From assembly GCF_002760615.1 (NCBI RefSeq), contig NZ_AWWI01000121.1, positions 62,001 to 126,000 on the forward strand: a DNA stretch of 64,000 nucleotides. Reading direction: 5' to 3'. Below the pieces are notes generated by a model. That model was given only the letters and a program-made list of their open reading frames with translations, ran no database searches and was not told the DNA's origin. Each line of letters starts with the position of its first letter. The first letter of the stretch is position 1. Source of the stretch: Puniceibacterium antarcticum (GTDB lineage: Bacteria > Pseudomonadota > Alphaproteobacteria > Rhodobacterales > Rhodobacteraceae). Positions 46,212 to 56,470 of the stretch are shown here, piece by piece. The position numbers were made by a program, and so were the translations under genes.

Positions 46212-47984
46212 ATGACACGATTGGTGATGGCGCTTCTGGCGGCCGTTTTTCTGACGGCCCAAGCGGTTGTCGCGCAGGATGCGACCTATATCCAAATCGA
46301 GGCGCAGCCGGCGCTTGTCCGGGCCGAGCAGAGAGCACGGGATTATTCGTCATACTTGCGGGATGTGAACGGCTTTGCGCTCAACAACGGATGGTACGGC
46401 ATCGCGCTTGGGCCTTATGACCGGGCCGAGGCCGAGGCCCGCCTGCGTCAGCTGCGCATTCAGGGGCAGATCCCGCAGGACAGCTATGTTGCCGGTCCCG
46501 ATTTTTTCGGGCGTCAGTTCTGGCCTGTGGGCGCTGCAGGCGTCGCAGGTCAGATCACAACTGATCCGATCACCGAAACGCCGCTGGACCAGGTCCCCGA
46601 TGCGGGCCAGTTTCCTGACTCTGGTCAGCCGGCTGATGCCGCTATCACAGAGCCGCTGTTCGTGGAGGAAACCCCGAGAGAGGCCGCTGCTGGTGAAGCG
46701 CGGTTGAACAGCCGTGAGCGGGAACAGCTGCAGATCGCGTTGCGGTGGGCGGGCTTTTACAATTCCGGCATTGATGGCGCATTCGGTCAGGGCACACGCA
46801 ATTCCATGGCAGCCTGGCAGCAGGCGAACGGCTATGAGGAAACGGGCATCCTGACCAGTCGTCAGCGCGCAGCACTGCTGGGCGAGTATAATGCCGTGCT
46901 TGACGGTCTGGAGATGCGTCAGATCACCGACACGCGTTCCGGCATATCGATCCAGATGCCGACAGGGGTTGTGGCCTTTGACACCTATGCTGCCCCCTTT
47001 GTGCGCTATGAGCCGACCGGGGATTTGCCGGTGCAGGTTTTTCTGATCAGCCTGCAGGGCGATCAGAGCACCCTGAACGGGCTGTATCAGATCATGCAGA
47101 CGCTGGAAATTGTGCCACTTGAAGGCGCGCGTGAACTGCGGCGCGATGGATTCACGCTGAGCGGGACAAATGCGCGAATCGTGTCCCACACCGAGGTTCG
47201 GCTGGAGAACGGGCAGATCAAAGGCTTTACCCTTGTCTGGCCATCCAATGACGAAGAGCGGCGCACCCGGGTTTTGCAGGCGATGCAGGCGAGTTTCGAA
47301 ACCATTCCGGATGTGCTTGAGTCAAGTGCGCGACCTGGCACAGAGCCTTCGGTCGATCTGCTGGCGGGACTGCAGATCCGCCAGCCCAAGGGCACGGCAT
47401 CGGGGTTTTACGTCGATGGCGTCGGCACCGTCGTGACGGCGCGGGAAGCTGTGCAGAGTTGCGGGCGGATCACGCTTGAGGATCAGTATGACGCGCGGGT
47501 TTTGGCTGAGGATGCGGCGACGGGCGTGGCCGTCTTGCGCACTGACAAGACGCTCGCGCCGCAATCTGTGGCGGCGTTCCGCTCTGGTCTGCCGCTTTTG
47601 AAATCCGAGGTGGCGGTGTCGGGCTATTCCTTTGGCGGCGTGCTGAGCGCGCCGACGCTGACCTTTGGCACGCTGGAGGATGTTCGCGGGCTTGCGGGGG
47701 AAGAAAACATACAGCGGCTGGCGCTTGCTTCGCTGCCCGGCGATGTAGGCGGTCCGGTACTTGATGCCGGTGGATCGGTGCTGGGAATGCTGTTGCCCCG
47801 CGAGGACAGCAACCGGCAATTGCCCGAAGACGTGAGCTTTGCCACCGGGGCCGATGAAATACAGGCGCTGCTGACCCGCGCCGGTCTGCGCGCCACGGTC
47901 GCGCAGGGCGGCGCTGACCTTGCACCCGAGGATCTGACGGTGCTGGCTGTGGGCATGACTGTGCTGGTCAGCTGCTGGGAGTGA
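46212..47984 (+). CDS. exported peptidoglycan-binding protein with degenerate trypsin-like domain
   Basis: A 590-residue secreted protein. In order: signal peptide ([21 protein letters not shown]); a SPOR-like repeat (about residues 25-95, [20 protein letters not shown]); a peptidoglycan-binding helical domain (about 170-222, [20 protein letters not shown]); a middle domain of unknown type; and a C-terminal trypsin-2-like beta-barrel (about 395-560). At the usual catalytic sites the sequence reads VVTAREAV (His position lost), TGVAVLR (Asp position of DLAVL lost) and LPGDVGGPV (Ser of GNSGGP lost). It therefore looks like a pseudoprotease that scaffolds or senses in the periplasm. It is transcribed alone. 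Confidence 0.8.
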   Translation: MTRLVMALLAAVFLTAQAVVAQDATYIQIEAQPALVRAEQRARDYSSYLRDVNGFALNNGWYGIALGPYDRAEAEARLRQLRIQGQIPQDSYVAGPDFFGRQFWPVGAAGVAGQITTDPITETPLDQVPDAGQFPDSGQPADAAITEPLFVEETPREAAAGEARLNSREREQLQIALRWAGFYNSGIDGAFGQGTRNSMAAWQQANGYEETGILTSRQRAALLGEYNAVLDGLEMRQITDTRSGISIQMPTGVVAFDTYAAPFVRYEPTGDLPVQVFLISLQGDQSTLNGLYQIMQTLEIVPLEGARELRRDGFTLSGTNARIVSHTEVRLENGQIKGFTLVWPSNDEERRTRVLQAMQASFETIPDVLESSARPGTEPSVDLLAGLQIRQPKGTASGFYVDGVGTVVTAREAVQSCGRITLEDQYDARVLAEDAATGVAVLRTDKTLAPQSVAAFRSGLPLLKSEVAVSGYSFGGVLSAPTLTFGTLEDVRGLAGEENIQRLALASLPGDVGGPVLDAGGSVLGMLLPREDSNRQLPEDVSFATGADEIQALLTRAGLRATVAQGGADLAPEDLTVLAVGMTVLVSCWE

Positions 47985-48085
47985 TCGCAACTTTTCGTTT
48001 GGATCTGGGGGTGGCGGGTGCGCTGCCCCGTCGCCCTGATGGGCGGCCCCCGGCGTATCTCGAAAGAAAGGTAAGCTGGACCGGC

Positions 48086-49015
48086 TTAGCGTGCTGCGGG
48101 GAACAGCCGCAGGAGAGCGCCCCACTGGCTGATGGCGACCCCCATCAGGATCAGCGCCAGTGCCGCCAGCAGACTGGCGCGCATCGGTTCCCCCAGCAGC
48201 AGCACGCCCAAAAGAACGGACCACATCGGCACCTGATAGTTGGTCAGGCTCATGAACACTGGGCCGGCGCTGCGGATCACCAGCACCCGCAGCATGTTTG
48301 CAGCCGCAGTCGGAATCAGCCCCAAAAATAATAGCACCAGAAGCGTCTGCGCCGGGGGGAGCGGTGGCGGGCCTTCGGCGACCCAGGCGGTGGGAATGAC
48401 CATCAGCGTGCCAAAAATCAGAGGTACGGTGGCGATGCCGATCGGATCCATCGGCGGCAGACGGCGCATGACAACCGCGCTGACCGCATAGCAGCAGGCA
48501 GCTCCAAGGCAGGCAAGGCGCCCGAGCGGTTCAAGTGTGGCGCCGCTGGACTGAAACGCCTCGGCACCGATCAGCAAGGAAACTCCGGCAAAACCAATGA
48601 GGAACCCGGTCGTTCGGCGCAGTGTCATGCGCTCTCCTGGCAGAAAGACATGCGCCAGAGGCAGGACCATCAGCGCGACGGCGGCCATGCAGACCCCTGC
48701 AAAGCCCGAGGTGACATATTGCTGACCCCAGCCCAGAAGGGTGAAGGGCAGCGCCGAGGACAGCAGACCGATCAACGCCAGTCGCCCCCATGGCCTTGCC
48801 CTGCTCAGGAACAGGGGAAATCCCCGCAGCGACCAGAACATGAGCATCAGCAGCATGGCAAAACTGATCCGTGCTGCCGCCAGCCAGAACGGGGTGATGC
48901 CGCGCAGGGCAACTTCGATCACCACAAAGGTGCTGCCCCAGACCAGGCCAAGACTGACCACCATGAGCCAGCTTGTCCTGCTGATCTGGGGAAGGGGCGT
49001 TGCGTCCGTCTGCAT
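48086..49015 (-). CDS. EamA/DMT family transporter
   Basis: A 309-residue membrane protein with about ten transmembrane segments in two EamA repeats. The first begins SWLMVVSLGLVWGSTFVVIE and closes with FLIGFAGVSLLIGAEAF. The second runs from AACCYAVSAVVMRRLPPMDP to PMWSVLLGVLLLGEPMRASL. Members export amino acids or other small metabolites; the substrate is not predictable. It is convergent with the pseudoprotease gene, with a short G+C-rich gap between them. Confidence 0.87.
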   Translation of the reverse strand: MQTDATPLPQISRTSWLMVVSLGLVWGSTFVVIEVALRGITPFWLAAARISFAMLLMLMFWSLRGFPLFLSRARPWGRLALIGLLSSALPFTLLGWGQQYVTSGFAGVCMAAVALMVLPLAHVFLPGERMTLRRTTGFLIGFAGVSLLIGAEAFQSSGATLEPLGRLACLGAACCYAVSAVVMRRLPPMDPIGIATVPLIFGTLMVIPTAWVAEGPPPLPPAQTLLVLLFLGLIPTAAANMLRVLVIRSAGPVFMSLTNYQVPMWSVLLGVLLLGEPMRASLLAALALILMGVAISQWGALLRLFPAAR

Positions 49016-49118
49016 TTGTTTTGACCACCAGGCTTGCCGATTGGGGCATCAGCCGTTGCGGATGCTTGTCCTTTTCGCCTCTACCATTACCTTTGGGGAA
49101 GTTTGAATGGAGGAAATC

Positions 49119-49196
49119 ATGTTTTACATTCTGCCGATCTTTATCCTCATCGTTCTGCTGGGCTGGTGTGTTTACCAACTGAAAAACGACATGTGA
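49119..49196 (+). CDS. 25-residue single-TM microprotein
   Basis: A tiny gene with a strong ribosome site (TGGAGGAAATC before ATG). It encodes MFYILPIFILIVLLGWCVYQ followed by LKNDM and a TGA: one hydrophobic helix and a short charged tail. It is divergent from the EamA gene and is followed by a clear hairpin terminator at 49261-49292, so it looks like an independent transcription unit. The coding nature is inferred from the ribosome site, the hydrophobic pattern and the terminator; no homologue is known to me. Confidence 0.5.
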   Translation: MFYILPIFILIVLLGWCVYQLKNDM

Positions 49197-49260
49197 TTGG
49201 GATATCGCAGCCTTCCAGAGCCGAGATCTGGATAGCGGTGTCGACGCTTTTTGAAATATC

Positions 49261-49292
49261 AAAGGCCCTGACGTTTGAACGTCAGGGCCTTT
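49261..49292. terminator. strong bidirectional hairpin terminator
   Basis: AAGGCCCTGACGTT (49261-49274) pairs perfectly with AACGTCAGGGCCTT (49277-49290), giving a G+C-rich stem followed by T residues on both strands. It separates the microprotein gene from the convergent OpgC-like gene (stop at 49312). Confidence 0.75.
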
Positions 49293-49311
49293 GTCATGCG
49301 GTAAAGTGGGA

Positions 49312-50535
49312 TCAGCTTGCGGTGCTGCGCTGTGCGGTTGGCAGCGGGCCTGGGGTGGGCCTATTGCGTGGGCGCAACAGGGATTGCAGCTTCGCATGTC
49401 CCCACGCCACGACAAAAAGCGCGCCTACGGACAGAAGAAGCAGCAGGTTGTCCCAGAATGCATGGAGTTCCCGCCCGGTCATGGCCCACATGATGATGTA
49501 TGTCAGCACCACATGGGCGGCGAAGACCTGCAGCGAATGCTGGCCCAGAAACACAAGCGGACGCCGCGTGAACAGCCAGCCGATCCCGTGGCCGAGCGCG
49601 GAAAGCACGCGGTTGCCGCTGGTCGGGCCAGCAACAAGCAACCAGCTGATCACGAACAGGTCGAGCAGGAAGTTCGCGAGATAGACGATGTGCATGTTGC
49701 CCCTATCGATCTGGCTCCACAGTGTGCTGCGCAGATCCTTTTCGATCCAGCCAAGGCTCATGGCGCGGTCGAAAATCGCGAAGGCCACCATTCCGGCCAC
49801 CGCCAGCCAGAAGACCGGGCGCATATGAGGATCACGCAGGAAAGAGGTATCAAGCCGGTCGCGGGCAAAGAGAAAACCCAGGAACAGGCCGAGAAAATAG
49901 AGTGTCTGCCAGCCGAAGACGTTGAAATAGATGCCGATATTGATGCCGTGACCTGCATCCTTAAGCGCAGATTCCACTGGAATCTGTGCGGCATCCGGTA
50001 GACCAGATTGTGCAAGAAGCCAGGCTGCAACGCAGGCGAGAGCCCACCATTTTGCCCAGCCCCTGTGAAATGCCAAAAGCGCGAAGGGCGTGAGCAGCAT
50101 CAGCCAGATGTAAAGCGCGAGGATGCCCATGTGAAGTGATCCTGTCACCAGCATGAGTGAGGCAAGAGTAAAGACAACGGGGTCGTCGACATATTGATCG
50201 AGTACAGATGGCTCCAGTCCCCATGCGGCAAGTCCGAGGGCGACGGCACAGAAGGACAGGATCATCGCTGCCTGATAGGTGTATATCGTGCGGATGCGCC
50301 GCATCACGGCGATACCCATGCCCCCAGGACCCTTGCGATCAAGCGTTTTGGTATAGACCAGCCCCACCACAAACCCCGATATAAAAACAAAACCCTGCGC
50401 ATCCTCGACCCAGCCCAGCATGTGATGGTTGTAATTGCCCATCACAGCGTCAAACGACCCATTCACATGAGCAATCATCATGAAGAGGAGAAAGAATCCC
50501 CGGAATCCGTCAAGCAGTGTTAGGCGCATATCCAT
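49312..50535 (-). CDS. OpgC-domain membrane protein
   Basis: A 407-residue polytopic protein with about ten transmembrane segments. It begins MRLTLLDGFRGFFLLFMMIA with the acyltransferase_3-like DGxRG motif and a histidine in MIAHVNGSF. NYNHHMLGWVEDAQGFVFIS and FVVGLVYTKTLDRKG are typical of the OpgC family, whose members succinylate osmoregulated periplasmic glucans. The C-terminal tail is short and basic. No opgG/opgH genes are nearby, so the acceptor may differ. Its stop faces the strong terminator. Confidence 0.83.
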   Translation of the reverse strand: MDMRLTLLDGFRGFFLLFMMIAHVNGSFDAVMGNYNHHMLGWVEDAQGFVFISGFVVGLVYTKTLDRKGPGGMGIAVMRRIRTIYTYQAAMILSFCAVALGLAAWGLEPSVLDQYVDDPVVFTLASLMLVTGSLHMGILALYIWLMLLTPFALLAFHRGWAKWWALACVAAWLLAQSGLPDAAQIPVESALKDAGHGINIGIYFNVFGWQTLYFLGLFLGFLFARDRLDTSFLRDPHMRPVFWLAVAGMVAFAIFDRAMSLGWIEKDLRSTLWSQIDRGNMHIVYLANFLLDLFVISWLLVAGPTSGNRVLSALGHGIGWLFTRRPLVFLGQHSLQVFAAHVVLTYIIMWAMTGRELHAFWDNLLLLLSVGALFVVAWGHAKLQSLLRPRNRPTPGPLPTAQRSTAS

Positions 50536-50773
50536 CTCCTCTTGCCCCAGTCCGGGGATCTGCGGGCTTACATGGAAGAAGAATGCGCGAAAGCCTAAAT
50601 TGTGCCCTGCGCCCGCGATCTTTTGTAGATTTAGGCGGAGGTTTGCCGAAATAGCCCTGTTTCATGTCTGAAATAGGGACGTGAGAGGCGCACGGGGGCC
50701 CAAGTTGTACCGTCGCCCCGGGAACAACCCTAGCGTTAGAGCGTTTGCTGACATTCAAGAACAGGAGAGACCA

Positions 50774-50935
50774 ATGGAAGTAAATTTCATCGTGCCCGTC
50801 TTGGCCCTGATGACCATGTTTGCGGTGATCGTGTTTTCGCTTTGGAGCAAGCACAAGACCGAACAGCGCAAGAATGATCCGACAGCGCCCAAAAGCGCGC
50901 TGGCATCGGACGGTCCCACCCCGGGTGAAAAGTAA
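50774..50935 (+). CDS. 53-residue single-TM protein
   Basis: A small gene with ACAGGAGAG six bases before the ATG. The protein has one N-terminal membrane helix (NFIVPVLALMTMFAVIVFSLW), a positively charged segment SKHKTEQRK (predicted cytoplasmic side) and a Pro/Ser-rich tail ending PTPGEK. It is followed 25 bases later by a perfect hairpin terminator. It is divergent from the OpgC-like gene. I know no family. The ribosome site and terminator make it a credible gene. Confidence 0.65.
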   Translation: MEVNFIVPVLALMTMFAVIVFSLWSKHKTEQRKNDPTAPKSALASDGPTPGEK

Positions 50936-50960
50936 CTCGGTTCGGGCCAATAGATTGAAA

Positions 50961-50986
50961 AAAGGGCGCCCATCAGGGCGCCCTTT
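50961..50986. terminator. bidirectional terminator between microprotein gene and ilvC
   Basis: AAAGGGCGCC (50961-50970) pairs with GGCGCCCTTT (50977-50986) around a CATCAG loop, preceded by A residues and followed by T residues. It is suitable as a terminator for the rightward small gene and for leftward ilvC, whose stop is at 51011. Confidence 0.8.
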
Positions 50987-51010
50987 GCAGTAGCGGAAAT
51001 CGGGGTTGCC

Positions 51011-52141
<1,131 letters not shown>

Positions 52142-52174
52142 TCATTCGTCAGATTATGGATTTATGAGGGTTTC

Positions 52175-52630
52175 ATGCTTGATGACACCGACCGGCGCAT
52201 TCTGCGCCAGATGCAGGCGGCCCCAGACGTGACCGGCGCAGAGCTGGCCGAACGGGCAGGGCTGTCGCCTGCGACCCTGTCACGACGCGTCGAGCGGTTG
52301 CGCGACACCGGCATTCTGCGCGGCGTGCGGGCCGAGATCGATTGGAAGGTGCTTGGCTATTCGGTCGAGGTGTCCCTGCGCGTCACGCTGGACAAATCCG
52401 AGCCGCGCGCCTTTGACGAATTCGCCGCCGCCGCGCGGGTTGTGCCCGAGGTGATCGAGATTCAGACCTTTCTCGGGCAGGTGGATGCGCGCCTGTCGGT
52501 GATCGCCCGCGACATGGCGCATTATCAGCAGGTCTATCGCGGGCAGATCCTGACCCTGCCGCACATCACCGATGTGGATGCGCTGATGCATGTGGCGCGG
52601 CTCAAGACCGACGAAAGCCTGCCGTTGTGA
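52175..52630 (+). CDS. Lrp/AsnC family regulator, first of tandem pair
   Basis: A 151-residue regulator with an N-terminal winged helix-turn-helix (LDDTDRRILRQMQAAPDVTG, ELAERAGLSPATLSRRVERL) and a C-terminal RAM ligand domain (EVSLRVTLDKSEPRAFDEFA). The start is the ATG giving MLDDTDRR; the long upstream frame is an antisense shadow of ilvC. Its stop overlaps the GTG start of a second Lrp-like gene, so the two are co-translated and might form mixed oligomers. It is divergent from ilvC. Confidence 0.9.
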   Translation: MLDDTDRRILRQMQAAPDVTGAELAERAGLSPATLSRRVERLRDTGILRGVRAEIDWKVLGYSVEVSLRVTLDKSEPRAFDEFAAAARVVPEVIEIQTFLGQVDARLSVIARDMAHYQQVYRGQILTLPHITDVDALMHVARLKTDESLPL

Positions 52631-53082
52631 TTGATCTTGATGACACAGACCGCGCGCTGATCCGCGCCTTGGCGCAGGATGCCACGCAAAGCGCCGGAGC
52701 GCTCGGGCGCGATCTGGGTCTGTCGCAACCGGCCTGCTGGCGGCGGATCAAACGCCTGCGCGAGGCGGGGGTGTTTCGCGGCCTGCGGCTGGATCTGGAC
52801 CGCGAGGCGATGGGATTTGGCGTCACGGTGTTTCTGGGGGTAAAGCTCGCCACCAAGGGGCGCGTGTCCTTGCAGGATTTCGAACGCGCCGTCAGCGCCA
52901 TCCCAGAGGTCCAGACCATCGAACACGTCCTTGGCATTTATGACTATCGCCTGCGGGTGGTCGCGCGCGATATCTCGGATTTCGAACGCGTTCTGCGGCG
53001 GCGGATCATGACCCTGCCCGGGATGGGCAACCTCGATGCCAACGTGCTGCTCAGCGAAGAGCGTTTGCCGGGACCTATCTGA
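52627..53082 (+). CDS. Lrp/AsnC family regulator, second of tandem pair
   Basis: A 151-residue regulator, the same length as its upstream neighbour but clearly diverged. The DNA-binding part is IDLDDTDRALIRALAQDATQ and LGLSQPACWRRIKRLREAGV; the RAM domain covers about residues 68-145 (VQTIEHVLGIYDYRLRVVAR). The start is a GTG in a GTGA overlap with the first gene. An aminotransferase gene follows 66 bases later. The pair may control that gene, ilvC, or both, in response to an amino acid; this is inference. Confidence 0.9.
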   Translation: MIDLDDTDRALIRALAQDATQSAGALGRDLGLSQPACWRRIKRLREAGVFRGLRLDLDREAMGFGVTVFLGVKLATKGRVSLQDFERAVSAIPEVQTIEHVLGIYDYRLRVVARDISDFERVLRRRIMTLPGMGNLDANVLLSEERLPGPI

Positions 53083-53148
53083 GCGCTTAATCTCTTTGCC
53101 AAATCGCGGCCAAACGAGTAGCCACTGCGCAACAAAAGGAGATTGCGG

Positions 53149-54273
53149 ATGGCTTTGCTTGATCAGATCGACCCCACGGGGCTGGACGAATTTTCGGTGG
53201 TGTTTACGGACCGGTCGCTGAACCATATGTCGGCGGCCTTTCAGAAGGTGATGCGCGACATCTCTGGCATGCTGAAAGAGGTTTATAACGCCGATGCGGT
53301 GGCGCTTGTCCCCGGCGGCGGCACCTATGGGATGGAGGCCGTGGCCCGGCAGTTCGGGCGCGACGCCTCCGTCCTGGTCGTGCGCAACGGCTGGTTTTCC
53401 TATCGCTGGAGCCAGATATTCGAGGCAGGCGGCTTTGCCGGTGACACCCATGTGATGAAGGCGCGCCAGACCGGTAACGGAGTGCAGGCGCCCTTTGCCC
53501 CCGCGCCGATTGACGAGGTCACCGCGCAGATCCGCGAGATCAAGCCGGACATCGTCTTTGCCCCGCATGTGGAAACCTCGGCCGGGATCATCCTGCCCGA
53601 CGCCTACCTGACCGCGCTGTCGGCGGCGGCGCATGAGGTCGGCGCGCTGATGGTGCTGGATTGCATCGCCTCGGGCTGTGCCTGGGTTGATATGAAGGCA
53701 ACCGGTGTCGATGTGCTGATCTCGGCCCCGCAAAAGGGCTGGTCGGCCACACCCTGCGCCGGTCTCGTGATGATGTCCGAAAAGGCGGTCGCGCGTCTGG
53801 CTGAAACCACATCGGACAGCTTTGCCTGTGACCTGAAGAAATGGCACCAGATCATGGCGGCCTATGAAAATGGTGGCCATGCCTATCACGCAACCATGCC
53901 CACGGATGGCTTGCGGTCGTTCCGCGACACGATGATCGAGACAAAGGATTATGGCTTTACTCGCCTGAAAGAGGCGCAATGGGCGCTGGGTACGGCAGTG
54001 CGCGAGATGCTGGCCGACAAGGGTGTGAAATCCGTCGCCGGAGAAGGATACGGCGCACCGGGCGTCGTGGTCAGCTACACCGACGACCCCGAAATCCAGT
54101 CAGGCCGTGCCTTTGCCGCCAAGGGCATGCAGATCGCCGCCGGTGTGCCGCTGCAATGTGACGAACCCGCCGGGTTCAGCACCTTCCGCCTAGGCCTGTT
54201 CGGTCTGGACAAGCTTTATGATGTCGATGGCACCGTCGCCCGTCTGCGCAAGGTCATAGATCAGGTTTTCTAA
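53149..54273 (+). CDS. class V aminotransferase, alanine--glyoxylate type
   Basis: A 374-residue PLP-dependent fold-type I enzyme. The start ATG lies eight bases after AAAAGGAGA. The PLP phosphate loop is in VPGGGTYGMEAVARQFGRD. LDCIASGCAWVDMKATGVDV gives the cofactor aspartate region, and the Schiff-base lysine is in ISAPQKGWSATP (near residue 190). The closest functional group is alanine/serine--glyoxylate (pyruvate) aminotransferase, but the glycine-rich loop and lysine context differ from canonical AGXT. Another amino donor is therefore possible. It is downstream of two Lrp regulators and ends at a hairpin terminator. Confidence 0.85.
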   Translation: MALLDQIDPTGLDEFSVVFTDRSLNHMSAAFQKVMRDISGMLKEVYNADAVALVPGGGTYGMEAVARQFGRDASVLVVRNGWFSYRWSQIFEAGGFAGDTHVMKARQTGNGVQAPFAPAPIDEVTAQIREIKPDIVFAPHVETSAGIILPDAYLTALSAAAHEVGALMVLDCIASGCAWVDMKATGVDVLISAPQKGWSATPCAGLVMMSEKAVARLAETTSDSFACDLKKWHQIMAAYENGGHAYHATMPTDGLRSFRDTMIETKDYGFTRLKEAQWALGTAVREMLADKGVKSVAGEGYGAPGVVVSYTDDPEIQSGRAFAAKGMQIAAGVPLQCDEPAGFSTFRLGLFGLDKLYDVDGTVARLRKVIDQVF

Positions 54274-54288
54274 ATCACGAAACCTTTG

Positions 54289-54320
54289 GGCCGTCCGGCG
54301 TATCCACGCGCCGGGCGGCC
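54289..54320. terminator. hairpin terminator between aminotransferase and UbiH-like genes
   Basis: GGCCGTCCGGCG (54289-54300) pairs with CGCCGGGCGGCC (54309-54320), 12 bp with one G-T wobble, followed by TTTG and preceded by AAACC. It is placed between convergent genes (stops at 54273 and 54334), so it probably serves both strands. Confidence 0.7.
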
Positions 54321-54333
54321 TTTGCGGCCCCGG

Positions 54334-55548
54334 TCAGGACGGCGCGTCGACAGATTTGCGCCCGGTTCCCAACCCCACCTGCATCAAGGTCTTGCGCACA
54401 GGCTTGAGCGCGTAAAGCGCATCCAGCCCCGCCGCGCGCATATCCCGCAACAGCGGGTCCGACGCCATCGAGGCGCGGTTGAGCAGCGTGATCCCCGCCA
54501 CCCGTGTGCGGATATCGGCGATCCGCTTGCGGTGATACATGTCCAGCATCGCGGCAGAGCCCAGCGTCTCGCGCTGCGCAACGGCCAGATCCAGCAGCAC
54601 ATCCAGATCCGCAAGGCTCATGTTCAGACCCTGCGCGCCGATGGGCGGCAGCACATGCGCCGCCTCTGCCACCAGCGCGATGCGTTCGCCCGACAGCCGG
54701 TTGGCCGCCTGTGCGATGATCGGCCAGAGCCCCCGCTGGCTCGCCAGTGTCAGCACTCCGAACAGCTGGCAGGACCGCGTTGTCATCGCCGCCTCGAACG
54801 CCGGGACATCCAGCTGCATCAGCGCATCCGCCTTGGCCGCATCTTCCATCCAGACAATGGCCGAGGACGGGCGCCCGTCCAGATCGGGCAGCGGCACAAA
54901 GGTAAAGGGGCCACCGGTGCGGTGAATTTCGGTCGAGACATTTTCATGCGGGATCGGATGTGTGACGGCAAAGGCCAGAGCCTTTTGCCCGAACCGGGTG
55001 GTGGTCACCCCGATCTCGGCCGCCTCCCGCATGGGCGAATTGCGCCCGTCCGCGGCGATCACCAGCTTGGTGGTCACGCGGCTGCCGTCGCTCAGACTGA
55101 CCCGGGCCGAGGCGGTGCGGGTGAACAGTGCGGTCGTGGCCGTGCCGGGGCGGAAATCAACCGTCTGCATACCCTCCAGATGGGCCGAAAGCTCGCGCCG
55201 CAGCAGCCAGTTTGGAAGGTTCCAGCCAAAGGGCAGGTCGGAAATATCGCCGGACTCAAAGGATTTGATCACGCGCGGTTCCGGTTTGTCTCCACCGGCA
55301 TCAACGATGCGCATGACCTCCAGCGGCATGGCATGATTCGCCAGCCGGTCCCAAAGGCCGGCACGTTCCAGAAAGCCGCGCGCAGGCTGCAGAAACGCGG
55401 TGCTGCGCAGATCGGCGCCAACAGCTTCGCGCTCGGTCACGGGCGGGGCGGGATCAACGCAAAGCACAGAAAACCCCTGCGCGCCAAAGGCGGCAGCGGC
55501 GGTCAGGCCGGCAATTCCGCCGCCTGAAATCACGATGTCATAATCCAT
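54334..55548 (-). CDS. UbiH/UbiF/VisC-type FAD hydroxylase (ubiquinone biosynthesis)
   Basis: A 404-residue aromatic-ring hydroxylase flavoprotein. FAD-binding segments are IVISGGGIAGLTAAAAFGAQ at the N-terminus and VIAADGRNSPMREAAEIG in the middle (DG motif). ALVAEAAHVLPPIGAQGLNM replaces the usual GDAAH with AEAAH. The family hydroxylates the ring of ubiquinone precursors at the membrane. In alphaproteobacteria this group includes UbiH- and UbiL-like enzymes with overlapping regiospecificity, so the exact ring position is not assignable. It is monocistronic. Confidence 0.86.
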   Translation of the reverse strand: MDYDIVISGGGIAGLTAAAAFGAQGFSVLCVDPAPPVTEREAVGADLRSTAFLQPARGFLERAGLWDRLANHAMPLEVMRIVDAGGDKPEPRVIKSFESGDISDLPFGWNLPNWLLRRELSAHLEGMQTVDFRPGTATTALFTRTASARVSLSDGSRVTTKLVIAADGRNSPMREAAEIGVTTTRFGQKALAFAVTHPIPHENVSTEIHRTGGPFTFVPLPDLDGRPSSAIVWMEDAAKADALMQLDVPAFEAAMTTRSCQLFGVLTLASQRGLWPIIAQAANRLSGERIALVAEAAHVLPPIGAQGLNMSLADLDVLLDLAVAQRETLGSAAMLDMYHRKRIADIRTRVAGITLLNRASMASDPLLRDMRAAGLDALYALKPVRKTLMQVGLGTGRKSVDAPS

Positions 55549-55618
55549 AACGACCTCCTGGGTCAGTATCTAGCGCGTCGGCGGGCAGGGGCACTGCAAC
55601 ATCGCGCCGCATCCATCC

Positions 55619-56263
55619 TCAGGTCAGGCGGGCCAGAAACGCGCCCAGATCATCGGTGTGATACTGGATGTGGTCGGCCTTTACCGCCGTGGGGGCCACA
55701 TGCACCGTGCGCATCCCCATGGCATGAGGTTCGGCAAGGTTGCGCACATCATCCTCGAACATCGCCGCAGAGAGGGGGTCGACACCGTCACGGGCAAACA
55801 CAGCCTCGAACGCGGCGCGTTCGGGTTTGGGCGCAAAATCCGCATGTTCCACGCCATATAGCGCGTCAAACGCCGCATCGAGTCCGCGCGCCTTGAGCAC
55901 TTGTGCGGCATAGGGCGCGGTGCCGTTGGTATAGACGATCTTGCGCCCCGGCAGGGCCGCGATCAGGCTGGCCAGATGCGGATCGGGATCCAGCGCGTCA
56001 AAGGTGATGTCGTGCACGTCCTGCAGGTAGGGTCCGGGATCGACATCATGTTCGCGCATCAGCCCGGCCAGAGTGGTGCCATAGGTGCGCCAGTAATGAC
56101 CGCGCAGAAAATTGGCACGCTCGTGGTCCACGCCAAGCGCCTGCATGACAAAGCGGGTCATGCGCACCTCTATCTGGTCGAAAAGCCGCGCGGCAGGCGG
56201 ATAGAGGGTGTTGTCCAGGTCGAACACCCATGTGCGGACATGTGAGAAGCTTTGCTTGATCAT
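55619..56263 (-). CDS. HAD-family pyrimidine 5'-nucleotidase-like phosphatase
   Basis: A 214-residue haloacid-dehalogenase-superfamily protein. Motif I is WVFDLDNTLYPPAARLFDQI with the nucleophile and acid/base aspartates, motif II KIVYTNGTAPYAAQV, motif III lysine in DFAPKPERAAFEAV, and motif IV in MFEDDVRNLAEPHAMGM. The sequence resembles Sdt1/YjjG-like pyrimidine 5'-nucleotidases common in alphaproteobacteria. The helical cap is inserted after motif I. The substrate is probably a nucleotide or phospho-metabolite. It is monocistronic and divergent from the GntR regulator. Confidence 0.85.
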   Translation of the reverse strand: MIKQSFSHVRTWVFDLDNTLYPPAARLFDQIEVRMTRFVMQALGVDHERANFLRGHYWRTYGTTLAGLMREHDVDPGPYLQDVHDITFDALDPDPHLASLIAALPGRKIVYTNGTAPYAAQVLKARGLDAAFDALYGVEHADFAPKPERAAFEAVFARDGVDPLSAAMFEDDVRNLAEPHAMGMRTVHVAPTAVKADHIQYHTDDLGAFLARLT

Positions 56264-56470
56264 GATCTGACGCTATCCCCCGTCGCAAGATGGTGCAATT
56301 GCAGATAGAGTATTAGTCGGCATCAATGTGAAAAGCTTTAAGAAAACGCAGACTGACAGTCTGGCCCGGCCGGTCTTGCCCAGAGGGTGTACGGTGGATT
56401 GGAATGATGGGTGCGCTTGATTGACGACGGGCGGGGGGGCTATCTTGGCCCGATGGAAAAAGGACAGCGC

